A DNA stretch of 55,252 bases from Chitinophagales bacterium (GTDB lineage Bacteria > Bacteroidota > Bacteroidia > Chitinophagales > JADIYW01): the NCBI GenBank assembly GCA_019694955.1, contig JAIBAX010000030.1, positions 1 through 55,252 of the forward strand, written 5' to 3'. A program made the position numbers and the translations under genes. A model generated the notes under the pieces. The model saw nothing but the letters and a program-made list of their open reading frames with translations. It did not search any database and was not told where the DNA came from. Shown piece after piece: positions 36,898 to 45,697 of this stretch. Each line of letters starts with the position of its first letter. The stretch's first letter is position 1.

Positions 36898-37707
36898 ATG
36901 ATAGCTTGGCTCAATAGGAAAATTAAATCGTATATCATTCAAAAAGCCGGTCAGCATAGATCGGTGGATATTATTGAAGTAAAGGTGAAAGAAATCGGAC
37001 TCTTGAGTGTTAAGTCTGAAACCATCCTTAAATTAGAGAATTTTTTCTTTCTGCCTATTGAAATCCAATCCATACATGCCGACTTATATAATGGCGAGGT
37101 GGTGGTAGGAGAGATGAATTTTGACACGCCACAAAAAGTGCCAAAAAAATCTTCTGTTACTATTTCTACCTCTTCAGAGATAAGCATTATTACCTCTCTT
37201 TTTCAAATGATTAGCAATTTGCTGTCACAACCTATCAGTTTAAGAAGTGTGGGCGTTGCACGACTAAAAATCCTTTGGTGGGAAGTAGAAATTCCTGTGG
37301 ATGATACGTTCAAAATTCTGCCGCACCAACTGAAAATGAAAAAAGATGAAACCGAAGAAGAGAAAAAATTGCGCATAGAACAGGAAGAAATCAGGCGCAA
37401 AAAACGGGAGGAAGAAAGAGCCGTCAGAAACCAAGAATGGGAGGAAAGGAAGTTAAAATATGAAGAGGAAAGGCTACTGCGTAAGGAAAAAAGAATGGAG
37501 CGACTCTCTGAAATAAAGGAAAATGCGTTAAAGAGAAAATACAAGGAAAATTATATTCCAAAGGAAGAACGCGAACTGCAAAAGCTACAAGAAAAATCGG
37601 CAGTAGAAGAAGGCACTATCATTCCTTATCAGGCAATAGAAACAACTCCATTGGAAGAAATCAAGGAAGATGTATTAAACCATGATCAAGACATTGCCAC
37701 TTCTTGA
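36898..37707 (+). CDS. LEA-like domain fused to a highly charged coiled coil
   Basis: The 269-residue protein has no signal peptide or lipobox. Residues about 20-140 form alternating strands, with LENFFFLPIEIQSIHADLYNGEVVVGE in that part (given here in outline). They resemble the LEA_2/WHy fold that in bacteria is usually on lipoproteins. Residues about 148-235 are almost only Glu, Lys and Arg with Leu spacing, a long single helix or coiled coil. No function is known. A near -7 box TAAACTTG (36886-36893) lies 4 bp before the ATG. The 3' end overlaps the convergent gene by 22 bp. The LEA assignment is tentative. Confidence 0.65.
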   Translation: MIAWLNRKIKSYIIQKAGQHRSVDIIEVKVKEIGLLSVKSETILKLENFFFLPIEIQSIHADLYNGEVVVGEMNFDTPQKVPKKSSVTISTSSEISIITSLFQMISNLLSQPISLRSVGVARLKILWWEVEIPVDDTFKILPHQLKMKKDETEEEKKLRIEQEEIRRKKREEERAVRNQEWEERKLKYEEERLLRKEKRMERLSEIKENALKRKYKENYIPKEERELQKLQEKSAVEEGTIIPYQAIETTPLEEIKEDVLNHDQDIATS

Positions 37708-38546
37708 TAAAACCCTTTATTTTTTGAGAAGAATTCTTCTGCTAAATGATAATTGTCTATCTGGTTGGGGTGGAAGTCCTTTTTAAAGTACTCCAATAAA
37801 TTTCCGATTAAATTGCCTCGCTTATAATTACCGCCCATTTTAGTGATAAATCCCAAAAATTCTCCCGGCAACGTCCACCAGTTTTTGTCTTTATCTTTTG
37901 CAATAAAATAAATCGTGCCAATTACAGAATAAAAAAACAAGCCCCAAGAAGCAATCAACATGCCTATCACCCTTCTGGAATAGCTATCGTCAACGGCTTT
38001 CAATACATCGAAGGTGACCGCTTTGTGTTCAATTTCTTCAGCTGCATGCCAGTGCATAAGCAACTTCATTTCTTCCGACAAAAACATATCACCATTTATG
38101 CCACTGAGCGCCCATTCTCCAAACATGGCCGTATAATGTTCTAATGCTGCGGTGACAGAAAGTGCTAGTTTTGCACCGCCTTCCTCACCAAGTGATTTAT
38201 ACAATAGCTTTTCTAAGCCGTCATAGCCTGTTTTTACATAAAACTGCGCAAAATTCATAGGCTCCAGACCTTGTTCTGCCAAAACAGACCAAAACTTATG
38301 GTGTTCATTAAAATGTACCCCTTCTTGTCCGATAAAATCTTTTATGTCCTTTTTTAACTTTTCATCCTGAATGACGTGCTGAAATTTTTTGACACTGCGG
38401 ATAAAGAACTTTTCTCCTTCAGGAAAAATAACATGCAAGCTATTCATATAATGGGTTGCAAAAACATTGCCCGCAATATAATGTTTACTCAGATTTTCTT
38501 TTAGATTAAACTGTACACGACGTACCGTCATTTTGGGTGTAGCCAT
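37686..38546 (-). CDS. Ferritin-like putative metal-dependent hydrolase (PF10118-like)
   Basis: The 286-residue protein is helical with repeated Glu/His pairs. HVIFPEGEKFF comes first, then IGQEGVHFNEHHKF, ALEHYTAMFGEWAL and the hallmark HWHAAEEIEHKAVTFDV. This fits the family annotated as predicted metal-dependent hydrolase, with a di-metal four-helix bundle. One hydrophobic segment (about 192-215) may dip into the membrane. The substrate is unknown. The track frame starts at a TTG inside AATATTTG; the ATG 6 bases on (38546) is preferred because AATATTTG resembles a -7 box. Confidence 0.8.
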   Translation of the reverse strand: MATPKMTVRRVQFNLKENLSKHYIAGNVFATHYMNSLHVIFPEGEKFFIRSVKKFQHVIQDEKLKKDIKDFIGQEGVHFNEHHKFWSVLAEQGLEPMNFAQFYVKTGYDGLEKLLYKSLGEEGGAKLALSVTAALEHYTAMFGEWALSGINGDMFLSEEMKLLMHWHAAEEIEHKAVTFDVLKAVDDSYSRRVIGMLIASWGLFFYSVIGTIYFIAKDKDKNWWTLPGEFLGFITKMGGNYKRGNLIGNLLEYFKKDFHPNQIDNYHLAEEFFSKNKGFYQEVAMS

Positions 38547-38663
38547 AAACAAATATTTTTATGCAATATACCTCCATACTTCAATGTTTGCATTGATATT
38601 TGTTAATAACTTACGATTACGCCTGAAATAGAAACAATAGGTTTCTCTGTAACTAATGTAGTA

Positions 38664-39086
38664 TTAGGTGATGATAAAACTGGAAGGCGCACATTTTAAT
38701 GTAGCCCCTTGGGTGGAAATGAACTGTTCTATGTAAATCTCATCGCCGGCTTTAGCGTAATCTAACACTTTGCGGATATCCAGTTTGCTCAATTTAACGA
38801 AACGCAAATAGATGGGTGGTTCATTTTTTTTGTGTAGATTAGTTTTCAAGGTGATATTAAAATATACCTTCTGGTCGCTGTTGTTTTCTACTGTTAGAGT
38901 GCCTTGCGCATCTTGAGAAACTTCTCCACCATTTAAAATGGGTTCGTCATTTAATAATGCTTGTACACATGGAACGAGGGTCTTTTTTTCTATAGCAGGT
39001 TTAGTTGGAGATACTTGCAGTAACCCTATTCCCCAAGCCTTTTGCAAAAAGGAAAATATAACCAATATTATGAGTAACCTTTTCAT
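38664..39086 (-). CDS. Small secreted protein, unknown function
   Basis: This 140-residue product has a signal peptide (MKRLLIILVIFSFLQKAWG). The mature part is a predicted beta-sandwich with two Cys (near residues 40 and 132) that could form a disulfide. The segment GTLTVENNSDQKVYFNITLKT, abbreviated here to its Asn-rich strand pair, resembles Ig-like folds. I do not recognise a family. A variant -7 sequence (TAATTTCG on the minus strand) lies about 20 bp upstream. Confidence 0.65.
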   Translation of the reverse strand: MKRLLIILVIFSFLQKAWGIGLLQVSPTKPAIEKKTLVPCVQALLNDEPILNGGEVSQDAQGTLTVENNSDQKVYFNITLKTNLHKKNEPPIYLRFVKLSKLDIRKVLDYAKAGDEIYIEQFISTQGATLKCAPSSFIIT

Positions 39087-39559
39087 CTAGTTAATAATTC
39101 TACGAAATTAGCTATAAATTTAGAAAAGCTAAAATTATAAAAATGTTGTTATCGTTGTTAAAAACGGTTAAATCGTTAAAAAAGTTTCCTTTTAACAAAC
39201 TTTTAAACATTTTTTTTGTGATTTGTGTATTTAAATGTCTAAAAAGAATGCATTTAGGCAATACTGAAATACTTTGATTTATTGTATCACAACGTTTTTC
39301 AAAGAAAGCACTAAGAACCCTAAGGTGTATATAAGACTATTTCATGGTGGATTTTATCAATGTGCTGTTAAATAATTATAACAAGATAATTTATAAAGTA
39401 CTCCACTCATGTTTTCATGTTGACACGAAAACATGGAATTGATTTATCGTTGCTAATCTTTTACCAATCTAATGTTTACGAATCTAAGTATTTAATTTTA
39501 CGATTTTTTATATTTTATAAAATATTATTAATCAGCATTTTATAAACACAATAAATAAA
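39087..39559. other. Gene-free stretch containing a diverged copy of the inverted-repeat element
   Basis: No frame longer than a few dozen codons is convincing here. The left part is A/T-rich with an 8-bp inverted repeat (AAAAGTTT 39180-39187 and AAACTTTT 39197-39204). The middle holds the repeat core at 39378-39447. The right part is featureless AT-rich sequence up to the flotillin terminator. I see no tRNA-like or known structured RNA. Confidence 0.6.
39378..39447. repeat. Second, inverted and diverged copy of the 35.3-kb repeat core
   Basis: The plus strand here aligns with the minus strand of 35314-35384 over about 70 columns, with six substitutions and a few single-base gaps by eye. The central palindrome persists as a hairpin, with arms 39411-39420 and 39423-39432 extended by CAT/ATG. 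The 15-bp terminal repeats of the first copy are not recognisable, so this is a decayed or partial copy. Confidence 0.75.
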
Positions 39560-39594
39560 AAATCCGTAAACAAAATTTAATTATTTACGGATTT
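39560..39594 (-). terminator. Terminator of the NfeD-flotillin operon
   Basis: AAATCCGTAAA (39560-39570) and TTTACGGATTT (39584-39594) are perfect 11-bp arms around a 13-base loop. On the minus strand the stem is followed by TTTATTTATTG. It lies 19 bp after the flotillin stop. Confidence 0.75.
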
Positions 39595-39613
39595 AAATTA
39601 GTTAAACATATTG

Positions 39614-41155
39614 TTATTCTTCTTCTGTTGGCGTTATTTTTGTTTCATCAGCGGATGCTGCATCCTTCCCTTTTAAATAATCGGGGAGGTTTAATCCAGC
39701 CATATTAAACAAATCGTTTAACGGTGGCACCGACTTCATCATACTGGAAATGAATTGTGAAGTATTATTGCCATTGCCGCCATTGGCCGAATCCCAAACC
39801 GTGATCTTGTCTATTTTAATATTTTTCACAGCCTCCACTTGGGTACGAACCAATTCAGGAAGTTTTTCTATCAGCAATAGTTGGAAAGCTTTGGAAGGAT
39901 CTCCGCCGGCGGCCTGTACAACTTCTTTATAACCTTCTGCTTGTTTTGTCAGGATTTCATAGAGCCCTTTCGCCTCTGCTTCCATTTTTGCAAAGATGGC
40001 ATCTGCTTCACCCTTGGCACGTTCTCTAATTTTTTCTGCCTCTGCCTGCGCTTCAATGATTGCCTTTTCTTTTTGAATTTCAGCATGTACGACAATATTG
40101 GCAACTTGTGAAGACCTTTCTTTTTCTGCACGGGCAACTTCAGCAAGTTTTTCTGCATGATATGCCTCCTCTAGGGCTTTCGCTGTTTGAATCTTTTCTG
40201 CTGAAATGGCAATTTTCAAAGCTTCCGCTTCTTTTTCTCTACGGATGGCTTCCGAATTAGCGATTTCTATTTTCGCTTCGTTCTCGCCTTTTACCGCTTC
40301 GGCATTTGCTTCAGACATTTTAATACGTCGGTCTCTTTCTGCTTCTGCCTTACCAATCTGTTCATCTCTTTGTGCAATTGCTATCTGTACTTCTCTGTCT
40401 TTTTGTGTTACAGCGATTTTAGTATCCCTATCTCTTTCAGTTTCTGCTATCTGGATATCACGGTCTCTTGTTGCCAAGGCAATATTGGTATCTTTATCTC
40501 TGTCTGCTTGTGCTTTACCGATTTCTCCCATTCTTTCCTGCTCGGCAACGCTCACTTTCGCTTCGTTAATAGCTTTTGCGGCGGCTTCTTTTCCCAACGC
40601 CTCGATATACCCGGACTCGTCCTTAATGTCTGTGACGTTGACATTGATGAGCTTAAGACCAATTTTTTTGAGTTCTGCTTCCAGATTTTTGGAAATATTA
40701 TCTAAAAACTTATCTCTATCGGAATTGATTTCTTCGATAGTCATGGTAGCGATAACGAGCCTTAATTGTCCAAACAGGATATCTTTTGCGAGTTCTTGAA
40801 TTTGTTCCATATTAAGACCCAAAAGTCTCTCTGCGGCATTGTTCATGCTTTCAGGTTCAGTAGAAATCCCTACGGTAAATCGGCACGGCACATCCACTCT
40901 AATGTTTTGGCGGCTAAGGGCATTTGTGAGGTTAGCTTCGATGCTAATAGGTTTCAAATCCATATAAGCATAATCCTGAATGACCGGCCAAATAAATGCG
41001 CCTCCACCATGAATACACTTTGCAGAAGATCCGCCTGTTTTTCCATATACTACCAACACTTTATCCGAAGGGCATCTTTTGTATCGGGTCAATAAGGTCG
41101 TTATTGTAATAAATACTACGGTGGATATTACCACCACTAAAACTAATAATTCCAT
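39614..41155 (-). CDS. Flotillin-like SPFH-domain membrane protein
   Basis: The 513-residue protein has one N-terminal membrane segment (about 3-22), an SPFH/Band 7 domain (about 24-190), and a long Ala/Glu-rich coiled coil (about 190-420). The C-terminus is the flotillin type, with KLPELVRTQVEAVKNIKIDKITVWD. Bacterial flotillins form membrane microdomain scaffolds. Residues 220-285 are six consecutive 11-residue units, each starting with Asp (DKDTNIALATR, DRDIQIAETER and so on). This hendecad pattern gives a straight or right-handed coiled coil. The NfeD gene ends 4 bp upstream, as in the FloT/YuaF pair of Bacillus, so the two are an operon. Confidence 0.92.
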   Translation of the reverse strand: MELLVLVVVISTVVFITITTLLTRYKRCPSDKVLVVYGKTGGSSAKCIHGGGAFIWPVIQDYAYMDLKPISIEANLTNALSRQNIRVDVPCRFTVGISTEPESMNNAAERLLGLNMEQIQELAKDILFGQLRLVIATMTIEEINSDRDKFLDNISKNLEAELKKIGLKLINVNVTDIKDESGYIEALGKEAAAKAINEAKVSVAEQERMGEIGKAQADRDKDTNIALATRDRDIQIAETERDRDTKIAVTQKDREVQIAIAQRDEQIGKAEAERDRRIKMSEANAEAVKGENEAKIEIANSEAIRREKEAEALKIAISAEKIQTAKALEEAYHAEKLAEVARAEKERSSQVANIVVHAEIQKEKAIIEAQAEAEKIRERAKGEADAIFAKMEAEAKGLYEILTKQAEGYKEVVQAAGGDPSKAFQLLLIEKLPELVRTQVEAVKNIKIDKITVWDSANGGNGNNTSQFISSMMKSVPPLNDLFNMAGLNLPDYLKGKDAASADETKITPTEEE

Positions 41156-41159
41156 AAGG

Positions 41160-41732
41160 TCAAATTTTTTCTACTAATAAAATACTGTTGTTAATAATTC
41201 CAATCACTTTGATATTGCTTCCGGTAACGACAGGTTGCTCCTGTTCAGTAACTGCCTCCAACTCTCTGAGCGATCCTTGTATAGCAATGTGCACTTTGCC
41301 ATTTCCGGATTTTGCTGCTGGAATTGTCAGGTACACCTGTCCTGTTTTCCCTACGGCATTATTGATATTCATGGTGTTGTCCTGCGCCAATTTATACATG
41401 TTCTTGAGGATGAGGAAGAACAAAGCCAATAAAGACAGACCAATCACCACACCTAAAACAATGGCCACCCATTTCTGTTGGAAACTATGATAGAAGGTAA
41501 TAGTTCCCCAACTGAATCCTAATAAGAAGTTGATCAGGTTTCTAAAAGAAAACAGTTGAAAAGGAGTGTGCTCTGTGTCTAAATTGCCATCAAAATCCGC
41601 ATCTGCAATATCATGCCCATCCATGCCGACAAAGGTGAGTATTGTTTGCAACAAGAAAATTACAGAACAAGGAATAGCAATAAAATAAAGTGCTTTTAAA
41701 AAAGGGTCTAATGACGCAATAAACTCATTCAT
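41160..41732 (-). CDS. NfeD/YuaF-like membrane protein
   Basis: The 190-residue product has three or four membrane helices (about 13-35, 65-85, 88-110) and a C-terminal OB-fold domain (about 122-190, VGKTGQVYLTIPAAKSG ... IKVIGIINNSILLVEKI). This is the short NfeD type without a protease domain. Such proteins pair with flotillin-like SPFH partners, and the flotillin gene follows after 4 bp. The interaction is inferred from the family and the operon. The 112 bp to thiG upstream leave space for its own promoter, though I see no clear -7 match. Confidence 0.85.
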   Translation of the reverse strand: MNEFIASLDPFLKALYFIAIPCSVIFLLQTILTFVGMDGHDIADADFDGNLDTEHTPFQLFSFRNLINFLLGFSWGTITFYHSFQQKWVAIVLGVVIGLSLLALFFLILKNMYKLAQDNTMNINNAVGKTGQVYLTIPAAKSGNGKVHIAIQGSLRELEAVTEQEQPVVTGSNIKVIGIINNSILLVEKI

Positions 41733-41844
41733 AGTGTTGGTTTAAAGAAATAACATGAAGTATCTTAAAAAAGTTTCATTGGCAAAAAATTCCGAAGAAA
41801 CAATCCTGAAATTCACAAAAGGTTAAGATAAAAAAACGGCTGTA

Positions 41845-42621
41845 TTAATCCAAAGATTCGAGGAAGTTTTTTAAGGGACTGGTAGAAATCGCTGCATGAT
41901 ATTGGGTTGCCAGTCCGGCTTTAAAGGCATTTCTCCCATAGATTACGGCGTATTTGAATGCTTCTGCCATAATAATGGGGTTTGCCGCAGTAGCAATTGC
42001 AGTATTAACCAATACGGCGGAAGCGCCCATTTCCATTGCCTCCATAGCATGAGAAGGCGCACCAATACCGGCATCAACAATCACTGGAACGGAACTTTGT
42101 TCGATGATAATCTTTAAAAATTCCTTTGATACCAGCCCTTTATTCGTGCCGATGGGCGCTCCCAGCGGCATAACCGCCTGAACGCCGACTTCTTCCAAGC
42201 GCTTGCATAAAACAGGGTCTGCATGAATATATGGTAAAACGATAAAGCCAAGTTTTACCAACTGTTCTGCCGCCATCAACGTTTCTATTGGATCCGGCAT
42301 CAGATACTTTGGGTCTGGGTGTATTTCCAGTTTCACCCAATTGGTTTCTAAGGCTTCTCGTGCCAGTTGCGCAGCAAAAACTGCTTCCTTGGCTGTTCTG
42401 GTGCCACTGGTGTTGGGCAAAAGATGGACATGGTTCTGTTTCACATGCTGTATCATGTCATCCTCCTTATCATGAAGATGGATTCTTTTTAACGCTACGG
42501 TTACCAATTCAGAACCGGAAGCGTTGATGGCGTCCTTCATCTGTTGATTGCTGCTAAATTTTCCTGTTCCTAAAAATAAACGAGAAGAAAATTCTTTATC
42601 AGCAATTTGAAGTTTGTCCAT
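41845..42621 (-). CDS. thiG: Thiazole synthase
   Basis: ThiG builds the thiazole phosphate of thiamine from deoxyxylulose phosphate, dehydroglycine and ThiS thiocarboxylate. The 258-residue barrel has Lys97 in [15 protein letters not shown], the Schiff-base lysine. It also has [14 protein letters not shown] and [21 protein letters not shown] near the phosphate site (given in shortened form). It overlaps the thiE end by 23 bp. The ThiS, ThiF and ThiH/ThiO partners are not in the window and must be elsewhere. Confidence 0.95.
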   Translation of the reverse strand: MDKLQIADKEFSSRLFLGTGKFSSNQQMKDAINASGSELVTVALKRIHLHDKEDDMIQHVKQNHVHLLPNTSGTRTAKEAVFAAQLAREALETNWVKLEIHPDPKYLMPDPIETLMAAEQLVKLGFIVLPYIHADPVLCKRLEEVGVQAVMPLGAPIGTNKGLVSKEFLKIIIEQSSVPVIVDAGIGAPSHAMEAMEMGASAVLVNTAIATAANPIIMAEAFKYAVIYGRNAFKAGLATQYHAAISTSPLKNFLESLD

Positions 42622-43252
42622 CTGGCATTGTTTTTATCTTTTCTAAAAAATGTTGCAAAATAATTTCCCGAATTGGAGAGAGGTTCACGCCAGAAGAAAC
42701 GGCAATGCCATGTACACCCGTTTGAAGAATTGTTTCAACATCTACCAATTTTATGCCACCAATAGCAATAATGGGTACCTGTATTTTTCTAAGGCAAGCC
42801 ATTTGTATCATCTGCTGTAGTAACGGTATGCCGATTTGTGGTTGTGTGTTTTTCTTTGTCTCCGTATAATTTATGGGGCCCAATCCGATGTAATTACAAC
42901 CATTATTTGCTTGTCGCAACACGTCTTCAAACGAATTTGCCGTGCCACCGATAATCGCCTGGCTGCCGAGGATCTGCCTGGCCTTTTGAGGTGGCATATC
43001 ATCTAATCCCAAATGAACGCCGTGCGCATTGATTTCCTGTGCGATGGAAACATTATCGTTGATGATTAATGTGCATTGGAAAGCATCGCAGATTTCTTTT
43101 ACGGAGCGGGCAGCATATAACCAATCTTCATAGGCAAGGTTTTTGGTACGCAGTTGTAACCACTTAACGCCATTCTTGCAAGCAATTTCAGCAAGTTCCG
43201 GATGGGAGATGGTTGGTAAATCCTGTGTCAGATATTGAAATCTTGCAATCAT
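42599..43252 (-). CDS. thiE: Thiamine-phosphate synthase
   Basis: ThiE joins HMP pyrophosphate and thiazole phosphate to thiamine phosphate. The 217-residue form keeps [39 protein letters not shown] and IIAIGGI, the substrate-binding signatures. The frame runs to 43279, but the ATG at 43252 overlaps the thiD stop as ATGA and gives the normal N-terminus, so it is chosen. The gene lies between thiD and thiG in one operon. Confidence 0.92.
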   Translation of the reverse strand: MIARFQYLTQDLPTISHPELAEIACKNGVKWLQLRTKNLAYEDWLYAARSVKEICDAFQCTLIINDNVSIAQEINAHGVHLGLDDMPPQKARQILGSQAIIGGTANSFEDVLRQANNGCNYIGLGPINYTETKKNTQPQIGIPLLQQMIQMACLRKIQVPIIAIGGIKLVDVETILQTGVHGIAVSSGVNLSPIREIILQHFLEKIKTMPDGQTSNC

Positions 43253-44010
43253 TTCGTTGAATTGTGATAGCCAAACCAAATATCATTACTTTCCAAGAAT
43301 CCCATTGTATAGATTTTTGCTTTTTTACAAGCTTGTTCTAAGTTGGAACCATTGATTAAGGATGCTGTAATGGCAGACGAGAGGACACAGCCGCTACCAT
43401 GTTTGCTTTGTTCAAATATCTTTGAAGAAGAAAATTTGAAAGTATTGTCTTCAGAAAAAAGATAATCTGTGCCGATATCTTCTGTATTATGTCCGCCCTT
43501 TAAGAAGACATTGCAATATTTGGAAAGGTCTTCGGCTGCCAAGAAAACATCTTTTTCTGGAAATAAGCACTGAACTTCTTCCCGATTGGGTGTAAGCAGA
43601 TAAATTTCTTGTAAAATATTGCGAAACGCTGTCATGTCCCATTCTTTGTGAAAAACAAAACCGCTGGAAGCTTTTAATACAGGATCCCAAATAATTTTAA
43701 CATTGCTATTCAAAGCAGAGAGTGTTTGAATAATCTTTCTCAAAGACTTAAGACTTTTAATTAGTCCAATCTTAACGTAATCTACAGGATATTGTTCAAA
43801 GAGTACACGGATTTGTTCACGGATTTGCCCGGTCTCCATCCAATCGATATTGCTTATTCTAGCATGATTTTGGTAGGTAATTGCTGTTGTAACGCCTAAG
43901 CCATTTACTTTGAGTGCTTCAAACGTTTTTATGTCGGCCAACAATCCGGCTCCTCCACACGGGTCGAGTCCGGCAATTGAAAGAGCAAACTTGCGTGGTT
44001 CTACCGACAT
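43249..44010 (-). CDS. thiD: Hydroxymethylpyrimidine (phosphate) kinase
   Basis: ThiD phosphorylates hydroxymethylpyrimidine and its phosphate to HMP pyrophosphate. The 253-residue ribokinase-fold protein has SIAGLDPCGGAGLLADIKTF at the N-terminus, IIWDPVLKASSG, and the anion-hole motif HGSGCVLSSAI with the catalytic-type Cys. It overlaps the TenI-like gene by 10 bp upstream and thiE by 4 bp downstream. The identification is secure. Confidence 0.94.
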   Translation of the reverse strand: MSVEPRKFALSIAGLDPCGGAGLLADIKTFEALKVNGLGVTTAITYQNHARISNIDWMETGQIREQIRVLFEQYPVDYVKIGLIKSLKSLRKIIQTLSALNSNVKIIWDPVLKASSGFVFHKEWDMTAFRNILQEIYLLTPNREEVQCLFPEKDVFLAAEDLSKYCNVFLKGGHNTEDIGTDYLFSEDNTFKFSSSKIFEQSKHGSGCVLSSAITASLINGSNLEQACKKAKIYTMGFLESNDIWFGYHNSTK

Positions 44011-44612
44011 TTTTCTACAATTCTTTTAATATTATCCAAAGGGTCGCCTTTTTTCCAAACATACCCCATTGTAGCCACACCGTCAAAACCAATATCTTTT
44101 AAGCGCTCAATCTTATCAGGTGTGACACCACCTAAAGCAAAGGTAATGGATTTTGACTTTTTTACTGAAAAATATTCTTTAAGTTCCTCCAATTTTAATT
44201 TATCAGAAGTTTTGTTCTTAGAGTTATTATCAAAAATCGGGCTGAACATTAAAAATGAAAATTTATTTCTATACTTTTTTGCCTGACCGATTGTGTGACA
44301 GGAAGCAGATGTTATAGTAGGGCTACTATCTATAATCTCTTTAAAAACAGGGTAGAAACGCGAATATTTAATCAACCCTTCAAAAAAATGCACCCCACCT
44401 AATGTCGGGTACTTGTCCCACAGTTCGTATTCGTCTACAATAATTTTTTGGTGTAATTTTTCATTTATCTGTGCAAGCAAAATATCTTTTTGCTTCCAAT
44501 CCAACTTTGGTTTATATAAACGTAGGTAGTCAATACCCATATCTAAAGCCTGATGCCAAATGTCTATTTCATTGACAGCATTCTCAGGGCTTGTATAAAT
44601 AATCGTCTTCAT
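44001..44612 (-). CDS. TenI/ThiE-like protein, probably a thiazole tautomerase
   Basis: The 203-residue protein has the ThiE/TenI barrel outline but lacks two ThiE signatures: no IND motif, and no HLGxxD. It keeps SASCHTIGQA with His106, in the position of the tautomerase His of TenI, and FALGGVTPDKIERLKDIGFDG at the phosphate site (outline). This supports aromatisation of the ThiG product rather than coupling. The frame extends six residues further to 44630; the ATG at 44612 gives the family-like MKTIIYTSP. It follows pdxA by a short gap and overlaps thiD. Confidence 0.75.
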   Translation of the reverse strand: MKTIIYTSPENAVNEIDIWHQALDMGIDYLRLYKPKLDWKQKDILLAQINEKLHQKIIVDEYELWDKYPTLGGVHFFEGLIKYSRFYPVFKEIIDSSPTITSASCHTIGQAKKYRNKFSFLMFSPIFDNNSKNKTSDKLKLEELKEYFSVKKSKSITFALGGVTPDKIERLKDIGFDGVATMGYVWKKGDPLDNIKRIVEKCR

Positions 44613-44637
44613 CGTTTGATGTCTAATCAAACAAAGT

Positions 44638-45693
44638 TTAATACTCTGATTTCAAGTTCGTTCTTTGTAGCGGGTTTTTTCTTGACTCAAAATATTCTAT
44701 TTGGTTTCTGTATATATCCAAAGCTCGATAAATGGCACAAAGCATTCCATCGGGCGATGCCAAATTTTTTCCGGCAATATCTTCTGCTGTTCCATGGTCG
44801 GGAGAAGTGCGAACGATTGGCAACCCGGCGGTATAGTTGGTGCCTTCTCCAAAAGTAATCGTTTTAAAAGGAACCAATCCTTGATCGTGGTACATCGCCA
44901 ATACGGCATCAAAATTTTTATACGTTCCTGAGCCAAAGAATCCATCGGCACCATAGGGGCCAAAGGCTAAAATTTGCTGTAATTGTGCCTGTTCGATAGC
45001 CGGTTTTATTACCTCAAGTTCTTCTTTTCCGATAAGACCACCATCGCCCGCATGAGGATTTAAAGAAAGTACGGCAATCTTAGGTCTTACAATGGCAAAA
45101 TCTTCTTTTAATGATGTATCCATAATCGCCAACTTCTGGATAATATCCTTGACATTCAACTGCTTTCCAACTTCCGCAACGGGAACATGATTGGTTGCTA
45201 AACCAATTTTTAATTCATCACTCACCATGAACATCAGGCTTTCTTTACAACCAAAATAGTCAGTGATGTATTCTGTATGTCCTTTGAACTTAAAGTCCTC
45301 ACTTTGAATATAATTCTTGTTAATAGGTGCTGTTACTAATACATCTATTTGATGTTCATGTAAAGCTTCGCAGGCTGCTTTGATAGATAAAAAAGCATAT
45401 TTTCCGGTTTCTGTAGAAGGCGTACCGGGTTCAATATTGAATTCTTCTTCCCAAGGAGAAAATATATTAATAGAATTGTGCGTGATTTTTGAAAAGTCTC
45501 TGAGCGTAGTATATTGAAACTTCTGTACGTCCATCAATTTTCTATAATAAGAGATGACTCTAGGGTTACAAAAAACCACCGGGGTAAACATCTTGAGTAC
45601 TCTTTCATCAGATAACGCCTTTATCACCACCTCCGGGCCAATACCCGCAACATCACCAATGGTGATTCCCACTACAATCTTATCAGTATGCAT
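44638..45693 (-). CDS. pdxA: 4-hydroxythreonine-4-phosphate dehydrogenase
   Basis: PdxA oxidises 4-phosphohydroxythreonine in the DXP-dependent pyridoxal phosphate pathway. The 351-residue length is slightly above the usual 330. The metal-binding histidines lie in FKGHTEY, LNPHAGDGG and YHDQGLVPFK; the N-terminus has GITIGDVAGIGPE. It starts 4 bp after pepA and is followed by the thiamine genes, so two cofactor pathways share one transcript. The identification is secure at family level. Confidence 0.93.
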   Translation of the reverse strand: MHTDKIVVGITIGDVAGIGPEVVIKALSDERVLKMFTPVVFCNPRVISYYRKLMDVQKFQYTTLRDFSKITHNSINIFSPWEEEFNIEPGTPSTETGKYAFLSIKAACEALHEHQIDVLVTAPINKNYIQSEDFKFKGHTEYITDYFGCKESLMFMVSDELKIGLATNHVPVAEVGKQLNVKDIIQKLAIMDTSLKEDFAIVRPKIAVLSLNPHAGDGGLIGKEELEVIKPAIEQAQLQQILAFGPYGADGFFGSGTYKNFDAVLAMYHDQGLVPFKTITFGEGTNYTAGLPIVRTSPDHGTAEDIAGKNLASPDGMLCAIYRALDIYRNQIEYFESRKNPLQRTNLKSEY

Positions 45694-45697
45694 ATGT

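Noticed and set aside
40301-40498. 33-bp periodic DNA that could be mistaken for a CRISPR or tandem repeat array
   Set aside because: The period is exactly the 11-codon repeat of the flotillin. Units are diverged and contiguous, without unique spacers.
40206-40799. 197-codon plus-strand frame opposite the flotillin gene
   Set aside because: It is the antisense shadow of the flotillin coiled coil. Its Ser/Leu/Ala repeats mirror the hendecad codons, and it has no promoter or neighbours of its own.
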